From positions 1-64,000 of the forward strand of contig NZ_AUHZ01000010.1 of the NCBI RefSeq assembly GCF_000423445.1: DNA of 64,000 nt, given 5' to 3'. Below, piece after piece: positions 50,813 through 59,200 of this stretch. The position numbers and the translations under genes are program-made. The first letter of the stretch is position 1, and each line of letters begins with the position of its first letter. The DNA comes from Acidipropionibacterium thoenii DSM 20276 (GTDB taxonomy: Bacteria; Actinomycetota; Actinomycetes; Propionibacteriales; Propionibacteriaceae). The notes below the pieces were generated by a model. The model was not told the DNA's origin. It saw only the letters and a list, made by a program, of their open reading frames with translations, and did no database searches.

Positions 50813-52255
50813 TCACTTGTGCAGGTCGACGAATCGCGAGTAATGGCCCTGGAAGACCGTCTGGATGGTGGCTGTCGGGCCGTTGCGGTGCTTGGCGACG
50901 ATGAAGTCGGCCTCCCCGGCGCGCTTGGACTCGCGGTCGTAGACGTCCTCGCGGTGCAACAGGATGACGATATCGGCGTCCTGCTCCAGGGAGCCGGACT
51001 CGCGCAGGTCGCTGACCATCGGGCGCTTGTCGGTGCGCTGCTCGGGGCCGCGGTTGAGCTGGGACAGCGCGATCACCGGGATGGCGAGCTCCTTGGCCAG
51101 CAGCTTGATCTGGCGGGAGAACTCGGAGACCTCGATCTGGCGGGACTCGACCTTCTTGCCAGAGGTCATCAGCTGCATGTAGTCGATCACCACCAGCTTC
51201 AGATCATGCTGCTCCTTGAGACGCCGGGCCTTGGCCCGGATCTCCATCATGGTGAGGTTGGGGGAGTCGTCGATGAACAGCGGGGCCGAGGAGATCTGGG
51301 TGGTCTTGGCGACCAGCTTCTGCCAGTCCTCCTCGTTGAGCTTGCCGCCGCGGATCCGCGACAGCTCGACCCCCGCCTCGGCCGACAGCAGCTTCATGAC
51401 GATCTCGGAGTGGCCCATCTCCAAGGAGAAGATCGCCGTGGTGAGGCCGTGCTTGATGGCCGCCGCGCGGGCGAAGTCCAGCGCCAGGGTGGACTTTCCC
51501 ATGGCCGGGCGGGCCGCCACGATGATCATCTGGCCGGCCTGGAAGCCGTTGGTGAGGTCGTCCAGATCGGCGAAACCGGTCGGGATGCCCGACATCGAGT
51601 CTCCCCGGGCCTCGATGGCCTCCATCTCGTCGAAGGTGGACTCGAAGAGTTCCGAGAGCGGGTGGTAGTCCTCGGCGATCTTGCCGTCGGTGACCTCGTA
51701 GAGGGTCTGCTGGGCGGCGTCGACGATGTCGGGGACATCCCCCTGGGCCTGATATCCCATCTGTGAGATCTTCAGGGAGGCCTCCACCAGGCGCCGGAGC
51801 ACCGCCTTGTCACGCACGATCGCCGCGTAGTAGGAGGCATTGGCCGCCACCGAGACACTGGAGAGCAGGTCGGCGAGGTAGACGTGGCCGCCCGCCTGCT
51901 CCAGCTGGCCGTGTCGCGACAGCTCGTCGGCGACGGTGACCGGATCGGCCGGTTCGCCGCGTCCGTAGAGGTCCAGGATGGCGTTGAACACCAGCTCATT
52001 GGCGGGACGGTAGAAGTCGCGCGGTTTGAGGGCCTCGACGGCGTCGGCGATGGCCTCCTTGCTCATCAGCATCGCGCCCAGCACGCTCTGCTCGGCCTCC
52101 AGATCCTGGGGAGGGGTGCGGTCGAGACTGGGGCCCGGGTTGGCGGGTCCGGAGTATCCCTGGCCGGGATAGCCACGATCGACAGGGCCCCGATCGGCGC
52201 GGTCCGGGCGTGCGGCGCTGCCGGATGTCGGGCCTGGGCCGGTGGTCTGGGACAT
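50813..52255 (-). CDS. dnaB: Replicative DNA helicase DnaB
   Basis: The 480-residue hexameric helicase unwinds the replication fork. It has a DnaB N-terminal primase-binding domain (PPQDLEAEQSVLGAML, about 50-150) and a RecA-like C-terminal domain with Walker A ARPAMGKSTLAL and Walker B LKLVVIDYMQLM. The first 45 residues are Gly/Pro/Arg-rich and disordered. The length leaves no room for an intein, which many actinobacterial DnaB genes carry. GGGAGAGGAG is the ribosome site. The usual rplI-ssb-rpsR neighbours are not seen upstream. Confidence 0.96.
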   Translation of the reverse strand: MSQTTGPGPTSGSAARPDRADRGPVDRGYPGQGYSGPANPGPSLDRTPPQDLEAEQSVLGAMLMSKEAIADAVEALKPRDFYRPANELVFNAILDLYGRGEPADPVTVADELSRHGQLEQAGGHVYLADLLSSVSVAANASYYAAIVRDKAVLRRLVEASLKISQMGYQAQGDVPDIVDAAQQTLYEVTDGKIAEDYHPLSELFESTFDEMEAIEARGDSMSGIPTGFADLDDLTNGFQAGQMIIVAARPAMGKSTLALDFARAAAIKHGLTTAIFSLEMGHSEIVMKLLSAEAGVELSRIRGGKLNEEDWQKLVAKTTQISSAPLFIDDSPNLTMMEIRAKARRLKEQHDLKLVVIDYMQLMTSGKKVESRQIEVSEFSRQIKLLAKELAIPVIALSQLNRGPEQRTDKRPMVSDLRESGSLEQDADIVILLHREDVYDRESKRAGEADFIVAKHRNGPTATIQTVFQGHYSRFVDLHK

Positions 52256-52717
52256 CCGGGCTCCTCTCCCTGGGCATCACGTCGTACCGGAAGATGCACA
52301 CGATACAGCCGCCAATTGTCGCACGCCCACCGTCCTACGGCATCTCGAGCGCCCGGCGCCTTGACGCAGTGGTCGCTGCTGGGATACGGCGGACCCGGGT
52401 GCTCTGACGGGGGAGTTATCCACAGGCCCTGTGGATTGCCGGTGGACATCTGCCATCAGCCTGGGGATGGCGGGCCGACAGCGGGGCACAACTCACCTGT
52501 CGCTGCCCGGCCGCAGCTGTCGCCATTGCTCTGACAAGGGGAGATGTAGAGGTGTGGGGGAGTCGGCGAGGTACTCCGCCGTCCCCGCAACTGGGACGTC
52601 GAGCGGGTTTCATGATGCCCCTCGGGGTGGTATGGTCCCGCCTCTCCCGCGGACACCGGAGCGTTGTCCACAGCTGTGGGACGCCCTTGACGGGCTTCGG
52701 ATGGCCATCTGGCCGCC
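52256..52717. other. Intergenic region upstream of dnaB with DnaA-box-like sites
   Basis: This gap between divergent dnaB and csoR contains no gene I can support. TTATCCACA (52416-52424) is an exact DnaA-box consensus and is part of an inverted repeat, ATCCACAGG-c-CCTGTGGAT (52418-52436). TTGTCCACA (52664-52672) is a one-mismatch box within CCACAGCTGTGG. Either could also be an operator. Confidence 0.5.
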
Positions 52718-52746
52718 TTGAAGGAGATACCCCCTGCGGGTATAGT
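52718..52746 (+). promoter_or_regulatory. csoR promoter with CsoR-type operator in the spacer
   Basis: TTGAAG (52718-52723) and TATAGT (52741-52746) are separated by exactly 17 bp. The inverted repeat ATACCC-n5-GGGTAT (52727-52743) fills the spacer and runs into the -10 box. This G/C-tract inverted repeat matches operators of CsoR copper sensors, so bound apo-CsoR would block RNA polymerase. Autoregulation is inferred. Confidence 0.8.
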
Positions 52747-52764
52747 TCAGCGTGGAGGTGGGCG

Positions 52765-53211
52765 ATGAACGAGACTGTCAAGGACACCGACAGCTGCTGC
52801 GCAGCCGATGCGGCGGGTCAACGGCGCACGGATGTGATTCATGCGGCGGAGGGCCAGGCCGTGGTGGAGCACCTCGCGGCCGGTCATGCCGACGATGCCT
52901 GCGGGTCCGGGGATGACTGCGGGCATCCGCAGCACGGCTACCTGGAGCACAAGGCGGCGCACCTGAGACGGTTGCACCGGATCGAGGGGCAGGTTCGCGG
53001 CCTGGAGCGGATGGTCGATGAGGAGAAGTACTGCATCGACATCCTCACCCAGATCGCGGCGGTCAACTCCGCCCTCAAGTCGGTCTCCCTGGAGCTTCTG
53101 TCCGAGCACATGGACCACTGCGTGGTCCGGGCTGCGCGGGCCGGCGGCAAGGAGTCCGAGGCCAAGATCGCCGAGGCCAACCACGCCATCGCGCGGCTGG
53201 TCAGATCCTGA
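52765..53211 (+). CDS. csoR: CsoR-family copper-sensing repressor
   Basis: The 148-residue all-helical repressor has the Cu(I) ligand triad: Cys in EKYCIDILTQ, then His 25 residues later and Cys 29 residues later in SEHMDHC, exactly the CsoR spacing. It has an N-terminal extension of about 50 residues with extra CC, C, C and HxxHG elements that could bind metal. GGAGGTGGGCG precedes the ATG at 52765. It is first in csoR-copZ-copA and probably represses all three; copper binding releases DNA. Confidence 0.92.
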   Translation: MNETVKDTDSCCAADAAGQRRTDVIHAAEGQAVVEHLAAGHADDACGSGDDCGHPQHGYLEHKAAHLRRLHRIEGQVRGLERMVDEEKYCIDILTQIAAVNSALKSVSLELLSEHMDHCVVRAARAGGKESEAKIAEANHAIARLVRS

Positions 53212-53281
53212 GCCGGCCGACCCGCACCCACCGGACATCCTCACCTCTCACAGCTTGAGACAACACCCCAGGAGGGCACCC

Positions 53282-53971
53282 ATGCAGAAGACGTACACCA
53301 TCAACGGAATGACCTGTGAGCACTGTGTCAAGGCCATCACCGAGGAGGTCTCGGCCATCGACGGCGTCAGCGATGTGCAGGTCTCGCTGGCCTCGGGCTC
53401 GATGGACGTCAGCTCCGAGTCGCCGATCGAGTTCGCCAGAATCGAGGCGGCCGTCGACGAGGCCGGCGACTACACAGTGGGTCAGGCCACCAGCCTGGAC
53501 ACCGCCGGGCATCCTGGTGGTGAGTGCGGCTGCGGGGGCCACGGACACCATGGCGAGAGCCAGGACGCCGCCGAGTCCGGTTGCGGATGCGGCTGCGGGG
53601 GCCATCAGGAGACGGCCGACGCCGCCGGGGCCGAGTCCGGTTGTGGGTGCGGAGGTCATGAGGGTCACCACCACAGCGGCGAGGCCGCTGAGAAGCATGC
53701 CTCCCACGCCGAGGGCGAGTCCTGCGGTTGCGGGAGCCACCAGGCCGAGTCCGGTTGTGGGTGCGGAGACCATGAGGGTCACCACCACAGCGGCGAGGCC
53801 GCTGAGAAGCATGCCTCCCACGCCGAGGGCGAGTCCTGCGGTTGCGGTGGGCATCACCACCACCAGACGGGCGAGGCGAACTCCCACGTCTTCGCCGCCG
53901 ACGGCACCCAGGACGCCGACGCCGAGCATGTCGAGCACAAGGGCTTCCTGGGTCGGCTGCTGCACCACTGA
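53282..53971 (+). CDS. copZ: CopZ-like copper chaperone with Cys/His-rich repeated tail
   Basis: Residues 1-68 are a heavy-metal-associated domain with GMTCEHC (Cys12, Cys15), as in CopZ. The remaining roughly 160 residues, unlike the 65-70-residue norm, are rich in Cys, His, Gly and Glu. Clusters such as CGCGCGG, CGCGGHEGHHH and CGCGGHHHH alternate with EAAEKHASHAEGES. A 38-residue unit is present twice, encoded by near-identical 114-bp DNA repeats at about 53631 and 53745. The tail could store or buffer copper like a metallothionein. It lies between csoR and copA. CAGGAGGGCACCC supplies the ribosome site. Confidence 0.85.
   Translation: MQKTYTINGMTCEHCVKAITEEVSAIDGVSDVQVSLASGSMDVSSESPIEFARIEAAVDEAGDYTVGQATSLDTAGHPGGECGCGGHGHHGESQDAAESGCGCGCGGHQETADAAGAESGCGCGGHEGHHHSGEAAEKHASHAEGESCGCGSHQAESGCGCGDHEGHHHSGEAAEKHASHAEGESCGCGGHHHHQTGEANSHVFAADGTQDADAEHVEHKGFLGRLLHH
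53630..53858 (+). repeat. 114-bp direct repeat within copZ
   Basis: Two consecutive 114-bp copies begin at 53631 and 53745, differing at only a few bases, and encode the duplicated 38-residue Cys/His unit. Near-identity points to a recent duplication or ongoing homogenisation. Confidence 0.85.
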
Positions 53972-54163
53972 GTCCGATCCGCACGGGTCCTCAGGCGGCG
54001 GCGCCGTCGCCCGACGACGCAGCGATGCCGCCGGGCCCGTCCCGGCGGGCACCGCTGAATCGCCCCCTACGGCGTCATCCCCACATCTGAACACCTATCT
54101 CCCGCACGCCCCCGGCGCGAGCCGAGCGGGCAGGCGCCGGGAGGGATTCCGGAAGGAATCGAC

Positions 54164-56458
54164 ATGACCGTCACGAGCACTGACGGGCGGACCGCTGACC
54201 AGCACTCCTCCCGCCGGTCCATCGACCTCGACATCCAGGGCATGAGCTGCGCCTCCTGCGCCGCCCGCATCACCAAGAAGCTCAACAAGATCGACGGGGT
54301 CGATGCCACCGTCAACTACGCCACCTCCAGGGCTCACGCGCTGGTGCCGGCCGGCACCACCGAGCAGGACCTCATCGATGTCGTGGAGCGCACCGGCTAC
54401 GGCGCGAGCATCCCGACCCCCGACTCCCAGGCCCCCGACCGGGCAGCCGACCTGCGTCGGCGTCTGATCATCGCGGTGATCCTGTCGGTGCCGGTGATGG
54501 TGATCTCGATGGTCCCGGCCCTCCAGTTCGACGCCTGGCAGTGGGTCTGCCTGGCCCTCACCCTGCCGGTGGTGATCTGGTGCGCGCTGCCCTTCCACCG
54601 GGCCACCTGGGCCAACCTCAGACACGGCGCCACCAGCATGGACACCCTCATCTCGATGGGCTCGCTGGCCGCTCTGGGGTGGTCGCTGTGGGCGATGGTC
54701 CTCGGGCATGCCGGGATGATCGGTATGAAACACACCGCCAGTCTCACCTTGACCCGCGGTGGCGCCGGAGGGGCGATCTACCTGGAGGCCGCCTGCGGGC
54801 TGGTCACCTTCATCCTGGCCGGTCGCTACATCGAGGCGCGCAGTCGCCGGGAGGCGGGCTCCGCCCTCGCGGCGCTGATGGCGATGGGGGCCAAATCGGT
54901 GCGGGTGCTGGGTGACGACGGCGTCGAGTCCGAGGTGCCGATCTCCGCCCTGACGGTCGGCCGGCGGTTCGTGGTGCGCCCCGGTGAGAAGGTCGCCGCC
55001 GATGGCGTCGTCGTCTCGGGATCCTCGGCCGTCGACGCCTCCCTGGTGACCGGCGAGTCGATGCCGATGGAGGTCGGCCCCGGGGACCGGGTGATCGGGG
55101 CCACCGTCAACGCCAACGGGCACCTGGTGGTGCAGGCCACCGCGGTCGGCTCGGACACCCAGCTGTCCCAGATCGCGCGGCTGGTCGAGCAGGCCCAGGT
55201 CGGCCGTTCGGCCACCCAGGATCTGGCCGACAGGATCTCGGCGGTCTTCGTTCCGACCGTCATCGGCCTGGCTGTCGTCGTGCTGGCGATCTGGCTGCTG
55301 GTCGGCGAGGGGCCGACCGCCGCCTTCGGGGCCGCGGTGGCGGTGCTGATCATCGCCTGCCCGTGCGCCCTCGGACTGGCGACGCCGACCGCGCTGCTGG
55401 CCGGTACCGGGCGGGGGGCACGGATGGGGATCGTGATCCGCGGCCCGGAGGCCCTGGAGCGAGCCCACCGGATCGACACCGTGGTGATGGACAAGACCGG
55501 CACGGTCACCAGCGGGACGATGAGTGTCGTGGGGCTGCTGGGGCCGGATGGCGCTGCTCTGGCTGCCGACCGCCCCGATGCCGCACCGACCGGGCCCGCG
55601 GCCCGGCTGCGTGCCGTCGCTGCGGCCCTGGAGTCGGGCTCGGAGCATCCGATCGCCCGTGCCGTGGTGGCCGAGGCGGGGCGCGACCAGGCCGGCTCCG
55701 GCCCCTCGGTGAGCCAGTTCACCGCCCTGTCCGGCTCCGGGGTGCGCGCCCTCGTCGATGGACAGGTCGCTCTGGCCGGACGGCCCGGGCTGCTGCGCGA
55801 GGCGGGTGTCGCGCTGCCGGACGGGCTCGTCAGCGCCGTCGATGAGGCGGCCTGCCAGGGACGGACAGTGGTCGTGGTGTCCCAGGGCGGTGACCTGCTC
55901 GGCGCCATCCTGGTCGCCGACACCATCCGCGAGACCTCTGCGGCGGCGATCGCGCGACTGCACCGCGACGGGGTGCGCACCGTGCTGCTGACCGGTGACA
56001 ACGCGGGGGCGGCCGGCTATGTGGCCGATCAGGTGGGCATCGATGAGGTGCGCGCCGACGTCACACCAGCCGGAAAGCTGGACGCCGTCGAGGAGCTGCG
56101 CGGCCAGGGGCGCAAGGTCGCCATGATCGGCGACGGCGTCAACGACGCCGCGGCGCTGGCCGGAGCCGATCTGGGGATCTCGATGGGCACCGGCACCGAT
56201 GTCGCCATCGCTGCCAGCGACATCACCTTGACCCGAGGGGACCTGGGCCTGGCGGTCGACTCCCTCAAGCTGTCGAGGGCGACCCTGCGGACCATCCACC
56301 AGAACCTGTTCTGGGCCTTCGCCTACAACGTCATCGCCATCCCGGTGGCCGCACTGGGGTATCTCAACCCGATGGTGGCCGCCGCGGCGATGGCCTTCTC
56401 CTCGGTCTTCGTGGTGACCAACAGCCTGCGGCTCACCAGGTTCCGGATCCGGCACTGA
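54164..56458 (+). CDS. copA: Copper-exporting P1B-type ATPase
   Basis: The 764-residue pump exports Cu(I). It has an N-terminal HMA domain with GMSCASC (Cys29, Cys32), CPC at 399-401 in the sixth membrane segment, the phosphorylated Asp443 in DKTGT, the [10 protein letters not shown] hinge, and YN and MAFSS motifs in the last two helices, which together mark the copper subclass. CCGGAAGGAATCGAC precedes the ATG. The 190 bp after copZ contain no obvious terminator, so read-through from the csoR promoter is likely. It would receive copper from the CopZ-like protein. Confidence 0.95.
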   Translation: MTVTSTDGRTADQHSSRRSIDLDIQGMSCASCAARITKKLNKIDGVDATVNYATSRAHALVPAGTTEQDLIDVVERTGYGASIPTPDSQAPDRAADLRRRLIIAVILSVPVMVISMVPALQFDAWQWVCLALTLPVVIWCALPFHRATWANLRHGATSMDTLISMGSLAALGWSLWAMVLGHAGMIGMKHTASLTLTRGGAGGAIYLEAACGLVTFILAGRYIEARSRREAGSALAALMAMGAKSVRVLGDDGVESEVPISALTVGRRFVVRPGEKVAADGVVVSGSSAVDASLVTGESMPMEVGPGDRVIGATVNANGHLVVQATAVGSDTQLSQIARLVEQAQVGRSATQDLADRISAVFVPTVIGLAVVVLAIWLLVGEGPTAAFGAAVAVLIIACPCALGLATPTALLAGTGRGARMGIVIRGPEALERAHRIDTVVMDKTGTVTSGTMSVVGLLGPDGAALAADRPDAAPTGPAARLRAVAAALESGSEHPIARAVVAEAGRDQAGSGPSVSQFTALSGSGVRALVDGQVALAGRPGLLREAGVALPDGLVSAVDEAACQGRTVVVVSQGGDLLGAILVADTIRETSAAAIARLHRDGVRTVLLTGDNAGAAGYVADQVGIDEVRADVTPAGKLDAVEELRGQGRKVAMIGDGVNDAAALAGADLGISMGTGTDVAIAASDITLTRGDLGLAVDSLKLSRATLRTIHQNLFWAFAYNVIAIPVAALGYLNPMVAAAAMAFSSVFVVTNSLRLTRFRIRH

Positions 56459-56635
56459 GTCCACGAGCGACCTGGCATCCACCAGCTCGGCGCGCCGTTT
56501 ACTTAACTTTCTCAGCGAATATTTGGGTTTCTTCGGGTTCTCCTATAGTCTGAGGCAGTCGGTGGCCGAGAGGCCGTCGTACAAGTTCCCAGATAGCGCG
56601 GGCGGATCACCGTCCCACCGAATCGAAGAAGTTGC

Positions 56636-57841
56636 ATGTCAAAAGTTGTTGCCGCTGCCGTTGCAGGAGCCATCACGCTCACCACAGCTGGTGGTCTGAC
56701 CGTCGCCAAGGTCCTCGACCGTGAAGACGTCACCATCTCCTTGGACGGGGTGTCCCAGCAGGTCAAGGTCAAGCCCGGCACCGTCGGGCAGGCCCTGGCA
56801 GCCCAGGGGATCACGATCGGATCCCACGACTCGGTCCAGCCCGGGGTCTCCACCATGGTCACCGACGGCACCCTGATCGCCGTCAACTACGGCCGCAAGG
56901 TCAACCTCGACATCGACGGAAAGCCCACCACCCGGTGGACCACTGCCCGGACGGTCGCCGATGTGCTCCAGCAGCTGGATCTCGACAACCCCAAGAACAT
57001 CGTCTCGATGAGCCGCTCGGCCGGGATCTCCCGCCAGGGCCTGAATCTGGACGTCGCCACCGCCAAGAACGTCACCGTCAAGGCTCAGGGCAAGACCTAC
57101 AAGGTCACCACCCCCGGGACCGTGGCGGAGGCCCTCAAGGCGGCCGGCATCGACTACGACTCCAACGACATCTCCAGCCCGGGGCTGGGCAGCGCGCTCA
57201 CCGACGGGATGGCGATCGACTGGACCAAGGTCGACTCCAAGAGCACCGTCAAGAAGGTTGCGGTCGGCTTCGACAAGAAGTCGGTCAAGACCAACAGCCT
57301 CACCAAGGGCGACACCAAGGTCACCACCAAGGGCGTCAACGGCGTCAAGGAGGAGACCTGGGTGATGACCTACCACGACAGCAAGCTGGTCTCCAGCAAG
57401 ATGACCGCCAGCAAGCAGGTCAAGGCCCCGGTGACCGAGGTGACCCAGGTCGGCACCAAGGCTCCTGCCGTCACCAGCTCCAGCAGCTCCAAGAGCTCGA
57501 GCAGCTCGTCCAGCAGCTCCAGCTCGGGCAGCGCCTCCAGCTCCAACCCGGTCAGCGGGGGCACCACCTGCCAGGCCTCGACCTACGGCGCCGGTGACGG
57601 CACCGCCGGTGGCCCCACCGCCTCCGGAGAGACCTTCGACCCCTCGAGGATGACCGCGGCCTCCAAGACCCTGCCGCTCGGCTCGACCATCCGGGTCACC
57701 AATGTCTCCAACGGCCGCACCGTCACGGTGCGGATCAATGACCGCGGCCCCTACGTGGGCGGCCGCTGCCTGGACCTGTCCACCGCTGCGATGAATGCCA
57801 TCGCCCCGGGTGAGGGTCTCATCATGGTCCGCTACGCCTGA
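56636..57841 (+). CDS. Cell-wall protein with DUF348 repeats, G5 domain and RlpA-like double-psi beta-barrel
   Basis: A 401-residue exported protein. A signal/anchor helix (about 3-23) is followed by three DUF348 units (about 30-70, 85-130, 140-185), a G5 domain (about 205-280), a Ser-rich linker (about 282-305) and a C-terminal RlpA-like barrel (CQASTYGAGDG ... INDRGPYVGGRCLDLS). The layout is that of RpfB, but the lysozyme-like Rpf domain is replaced by the barrel. It probably binds or cleaves peptidoglycan during growth or division. TATAGT about 85 bp upstream is a likely -10 in an AT-rich stretch. Confidence 0.88.
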   Translation: MSKVVAAAVAGAITLTTAGGLTVAKVLDREDVTISLDGVSQQVKVKPGTVGQALAAQGITIGSHDSVQPGVSTMVTDGTLIAVNYGRKVNLDIDGKPTTRWTTARTVADVLQQLDLDNPKNIVSMSRSAGISRQGLNLDVATAKNVTVKAQGKTYKVTTPGTVAEALKAAGIDYDSNDISSPGLGSALTDGMAIDWTKVDSKSTVKKVAVGFDKKSVKTNSLTKGDTKVTTKGVNGVKEETWVMTYHDSKLVSSKMTASKQVKAPVTEVTQVGTKAPAVTSSSSSKSSSSSSSSSSSGSASSSNPVSGGTTCQASTYGAGDGTAGGPTASGETFDPSRMTAASKTLPLGSTIRVTNVSNGRTVTVRINDRGPYVGGRCLDLSTAAMNAIAPGEGLIMVRYA

Positions 57842-57895
57842 GCCCTGCGCCTGAGCCTGCCAGTCGTAGGTTCCCAGCATCGCGCACAGCGCCCA

Positions 57896-57931
57896 CAACG
57901 GCGTCCCACGGAGATCCGTGGGACGCCGTTG
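57896..57931 (+). terminator. Terminator of the DUF348/G5 gene
   Basis: A 15-bp perfect stem (57896-57910 with 57917-57931) and a six-base loop GAGATC, 54 bp after the stop. Confidence 0.85.
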
Positions 57932-57953
57932 ACGTGTGCGGCCGACCTGCCGG

Positions 57954-58036
57954 GCTGACCAGGTGGGCACGCCGCTGACCGGGTGGGTCATGGATGAAGG
58001 GTGGCCCACACCGCTGAACGAGTGGCACCGCTGACC
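57954..58036. repeat. Degenerate GCTGACC-GGTGG repeats between terminators
   Basis: GCTGACC or GCTGAAC begins at 57954, 57974, 58013 and 58030, the first three followed by a GGTGG- or AGTGG-like block. It fills the space between the two terminators in the 57842-58146 gap. No gene is visible. Confidence 0.45.
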
Positions 58037-58076
58037 GCCTCGCGCACCGCCCGCGTCGATGGCTGCGGGCAGGCAC

Positions 58077-58108
58077 AGGGGGCGTGGGCCCAGCGGCCCA
58101 CGCCCCCT
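58077..58108 (-). terminator. Terminator of the PFOR operon
   Basis: Arms AGGGGGCGTGGGCC (58077-58090) and its complement (58095-58108) around a four-base loop, 38 bp beyond the stop of the minus-strand dihydroorotate-dehydrogenase-like gene. Confidence 0.8.
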
Positions 58109-58146
58109 CGTCCGACCCTCAGGCCGACACCCTCAGGCCCAGATCC

Positions 58147-59163
58147 TCAGGCCCCGTAGGTGGCCTTGGCCTTCTCCAGGGCGGCCACATAACCATTGCG
58201 CTCGTACTCGGAGCTGGAGGCATCGGAGGGCACCGCGAGCAGGCCGCGGGCCTGCTCCAAGGTCAACCCCTTGCGTTCCAGCCACTCGGAGACCCCCGAG
58301 AGCAACGACGCCGCATAGGAGGCACCATGACGCACCAACGCGGAGGTCGTCATCACGACATCGGCGCCGGCCAGCAGGTACTTCAGGACGTCATCGGCGG
58401 TCTCCACACCGGAGGTCGCGGCCAGTGAGGCCTTGACCCGGCCCGACAGGGTCGCGATCCAGGTCAGCGGAACGCGGGCATCGGTGGGAGTGCTCAGCCA
58501 CACCCCGGGAACCACCTCGAGCTTCTCGGGGTCGATGTCGGGCTGCAGGAAGCGGTTGAACAGCACCAGGCCGTCCGCCCCGGCAGAATCCAGCCGGGCG
58601 ATCATATTGCCCGGCGCCGAGAAGAACGGTGAGAGCTTCACCGAGACCGGGATGTCCACGGCCTCGCGCATCGCACTGACGATCTCGACGTGGCGCTCCT
58701 CCACCTCGGCGCCGGTGGTGGCCAGGTCACCGGGGACCATGTAGATATTGCACTCGATACCGGCGGCGCCGGCGTCCTGCATGCGATGGGCGGTCTCCAC
58801 CCAGCCGCCGTTGGTCGCCCCGTTCAGTGAGGCGATCACCGGGATGTCGACGGCCTTGACGGAGGCCTCCAGATGGGCGAGGTACTCGGCGGTGATGCCA
58901 CCCTCGTTGGACTGGACGGTCGGGAAGAAGGACAGCGACTCGGCGAAGGAGTCCATGTACTCCAGCTCGAGCTCGGCCTGGCGGGCCTCCTCGTGACGCA
59001 CCTGCTCCTCGAACAAGGAGTACATCACGATGGCCCCCACGCCCGAGTCGGCCAGCGCGCGGACGCCGTCGAGGTTCTGCTGGATCGGGCCGGCCGAGGC
59101 GACCAGCGGTGACCGCAGGTCGAGGCCGAGGTACTTCGTCGACAGATCGACGCTCATTGACAT
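58147..59163 (-). CDS. Dihydroorotate dehydrogenase-like flavoprotein
   Basis: The 338-residue TIM-barrel protein is related to class 1 dihydroorotate dehydrogenases: DLRSPLVASAGPIQQN for FMN binding, ASLNGATNGGW, and the FMN phosphate site ATSGVETADDVLKYLLAGAD. No Fe-S cluster motif is fused. It is last in the operon with PFOR, which suggests a role in ferredoxin- or NAD(P)H-linked redox rather than pyrimidine synthesis; the true substrate is unknown. Two ATGs are possible, 59163 and 59157; GAGAGG is better placed for the latter. Confidence 0.82.
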   Translation of the reverse strand: MSMSVDLSTKYLGLDLRSPLVASAGPIQQNLDGVRALADSGVGAIVMYSLFEEQVRHEEARQAELELEYMDSFAESLSFFPTVQSNEGGITAEYLAHLEASVKAVDIPVIASLNGATNGGWVETAHRMQDAGAAGIECNIYMVPGDLATTGAEVEERHVEIVSAMREAVDIPVSVKLSPFFSAPGNMIARLDSAGADGLVLFNRFLQPDIDPEKLEVVPGVWLSTPTDARVPLTWIATLSGRVKASLAATSGVETADDVLKYLLAGADVVMTTSALVRHGASYAASLLSGVSEWLERKGLTLEQARGLLAVPSDASSSEYERNGYVAALEKAKATYGA

Positions 59164-59200
59164 GCCTCTCGTAGTTCAGGAAATGGGTACCGGCAGGGAC

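Noticed and set aside
48705-50843. 712-codon plus-strand open frame opposite nhaA
   Set aside because: It starts inside the trxA terminator and mirrors the antiporter gene; Gln/His/Asp/Gly-rich shadow.
53520-53860. CRISPR-like reading of the repeats in copZ
   Set aside because: The repeats are 114 bp, in frame and protein-coding, with no spacer structure.
53201-54094. 297-codon minus-strand frame antisense to copZ
   Set aside because: It reflects the repeated Cys/His codons of copZ read backwards (Val/Gly/Leu-rich), with no ribosome site or domain.
56461-56635. Possible c-di-AMP (ydaO) riboswitch upstream of the DUF348/G5 gene
   Set aside because: Such riboswitches precede some actinobacterial wall-hydrolase genes, but I could not match the conserved core here; only an AT-rich promoter-like stretch is visible.
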